64,000 bases of DNA from Crocodylus rhombifer (Eukaryota; Chordata; Crocodylia; Crocodylidae): contig JAVSML010020371.1 of assembly GCA_038503035.1 (NCBI GenBank), forward strand, positions 124,001 to 188,000. Reading direction: 5' to 3'. The notes under the pieces were generated by a model. That model did no database searches, was not told the origin of the DNA, and saw only the letters and a program-made list of their open reading frames with translations. Shown here piece by piece: positions 63,880 through 64,000 of the stretch; position 1 is the first letter of the stretch, and every line of letters starts with the position of its first letter. A program made the position numbers and the translations under genes.

Positions 63880-64000
63880 CTGCGCGGGGAGAGGCGGCCA
63901 GAGGGAGCATGAGTGGGGTTCACAGCAGTGGAGAACCAAACTTAAAGAGCCGGTCCCGGGTCAGGCAGGAGCAAGACCACAAGGCAGGGACAGGGCTCGC

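Overview
This is a vertebrate nuclear genome window, most likely from a reptile and probably a crocodilian. It holds two multi-exon genes with GT-AG introns in convergent (tail-to-tail) order, and many CR1-type LINE fragments whose 3' ends carry the ATTCTATGA-type repeat. It also holds older MIR-like SINEs, hAT-like MITEs and a repeat whose sequence resembles families common in crocodilian and turtle genomes. The species is an inference; only the amniote assignment is firm. No bacterial, plasmid, phage or CRISPR-like content was seen.

Positions 1-40,198, plus strand: SCAP, the sterol-sensing escort protein of SREBP. The window begins inside an intron. Twenty-one coding exons (2932-38842) encode everything from the first luminal loop through the eight-helix membrane domain and sterol-sensing domain, the MELADL COPII sorting signal, and the C-terminal WD40 domain to the stop codon. 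Only the first coding exon (N-terminus and first transmembrane helix) and the promoter lie upstream of the window. The 3' UTR runs to a likely AGTAAA poly(A) signal at 40193-40198.

Positions 40,199-48,890: an intergenic spacer between the two convergent 3' ends. It is largely repeat-derived and includes a 1.5-kb CR1 whose reverse-transcriptase frame is nearly open. I found no convincing gene in it.

Positions 48,890-64,000, minus strand: PTPN23 (HD-PTP), a Bro1-domain ESCRT-accessory protein with a degenerate tyrosine phosphatase domain. Eighteen exons (50178-63879) cover the second part of the Bro1 domain, the coiled-coil V domain, a very large proline-rich exon, the phosphatase domain and the conserved C-terminal tail. 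The 5' exons continue past base 64,000. The poly(A) signal is at 48899-48904.

The neighbouring, convergent PTPN23-SCAP arrangement matches the mammalian locus (human 3p21.31), so this is conserved synteny. The two proteins work in different pathways (sterol-regulated ER-to-Golgi transport, and endosomal sorting). Nothing in the sequence suggests co-regulation beyond adjacent 3' ends. The points most worth a second look are a GC-AG intron in SCAP, three SCAP introns that are multiples of three with no in-frame stop, an enlarged PTPN23 proline-rich exon, a 120-bp near-identical inverted duplication in SCAP introns, and several palindromic or nested repeat structures. I did not find a wholly new biological system.
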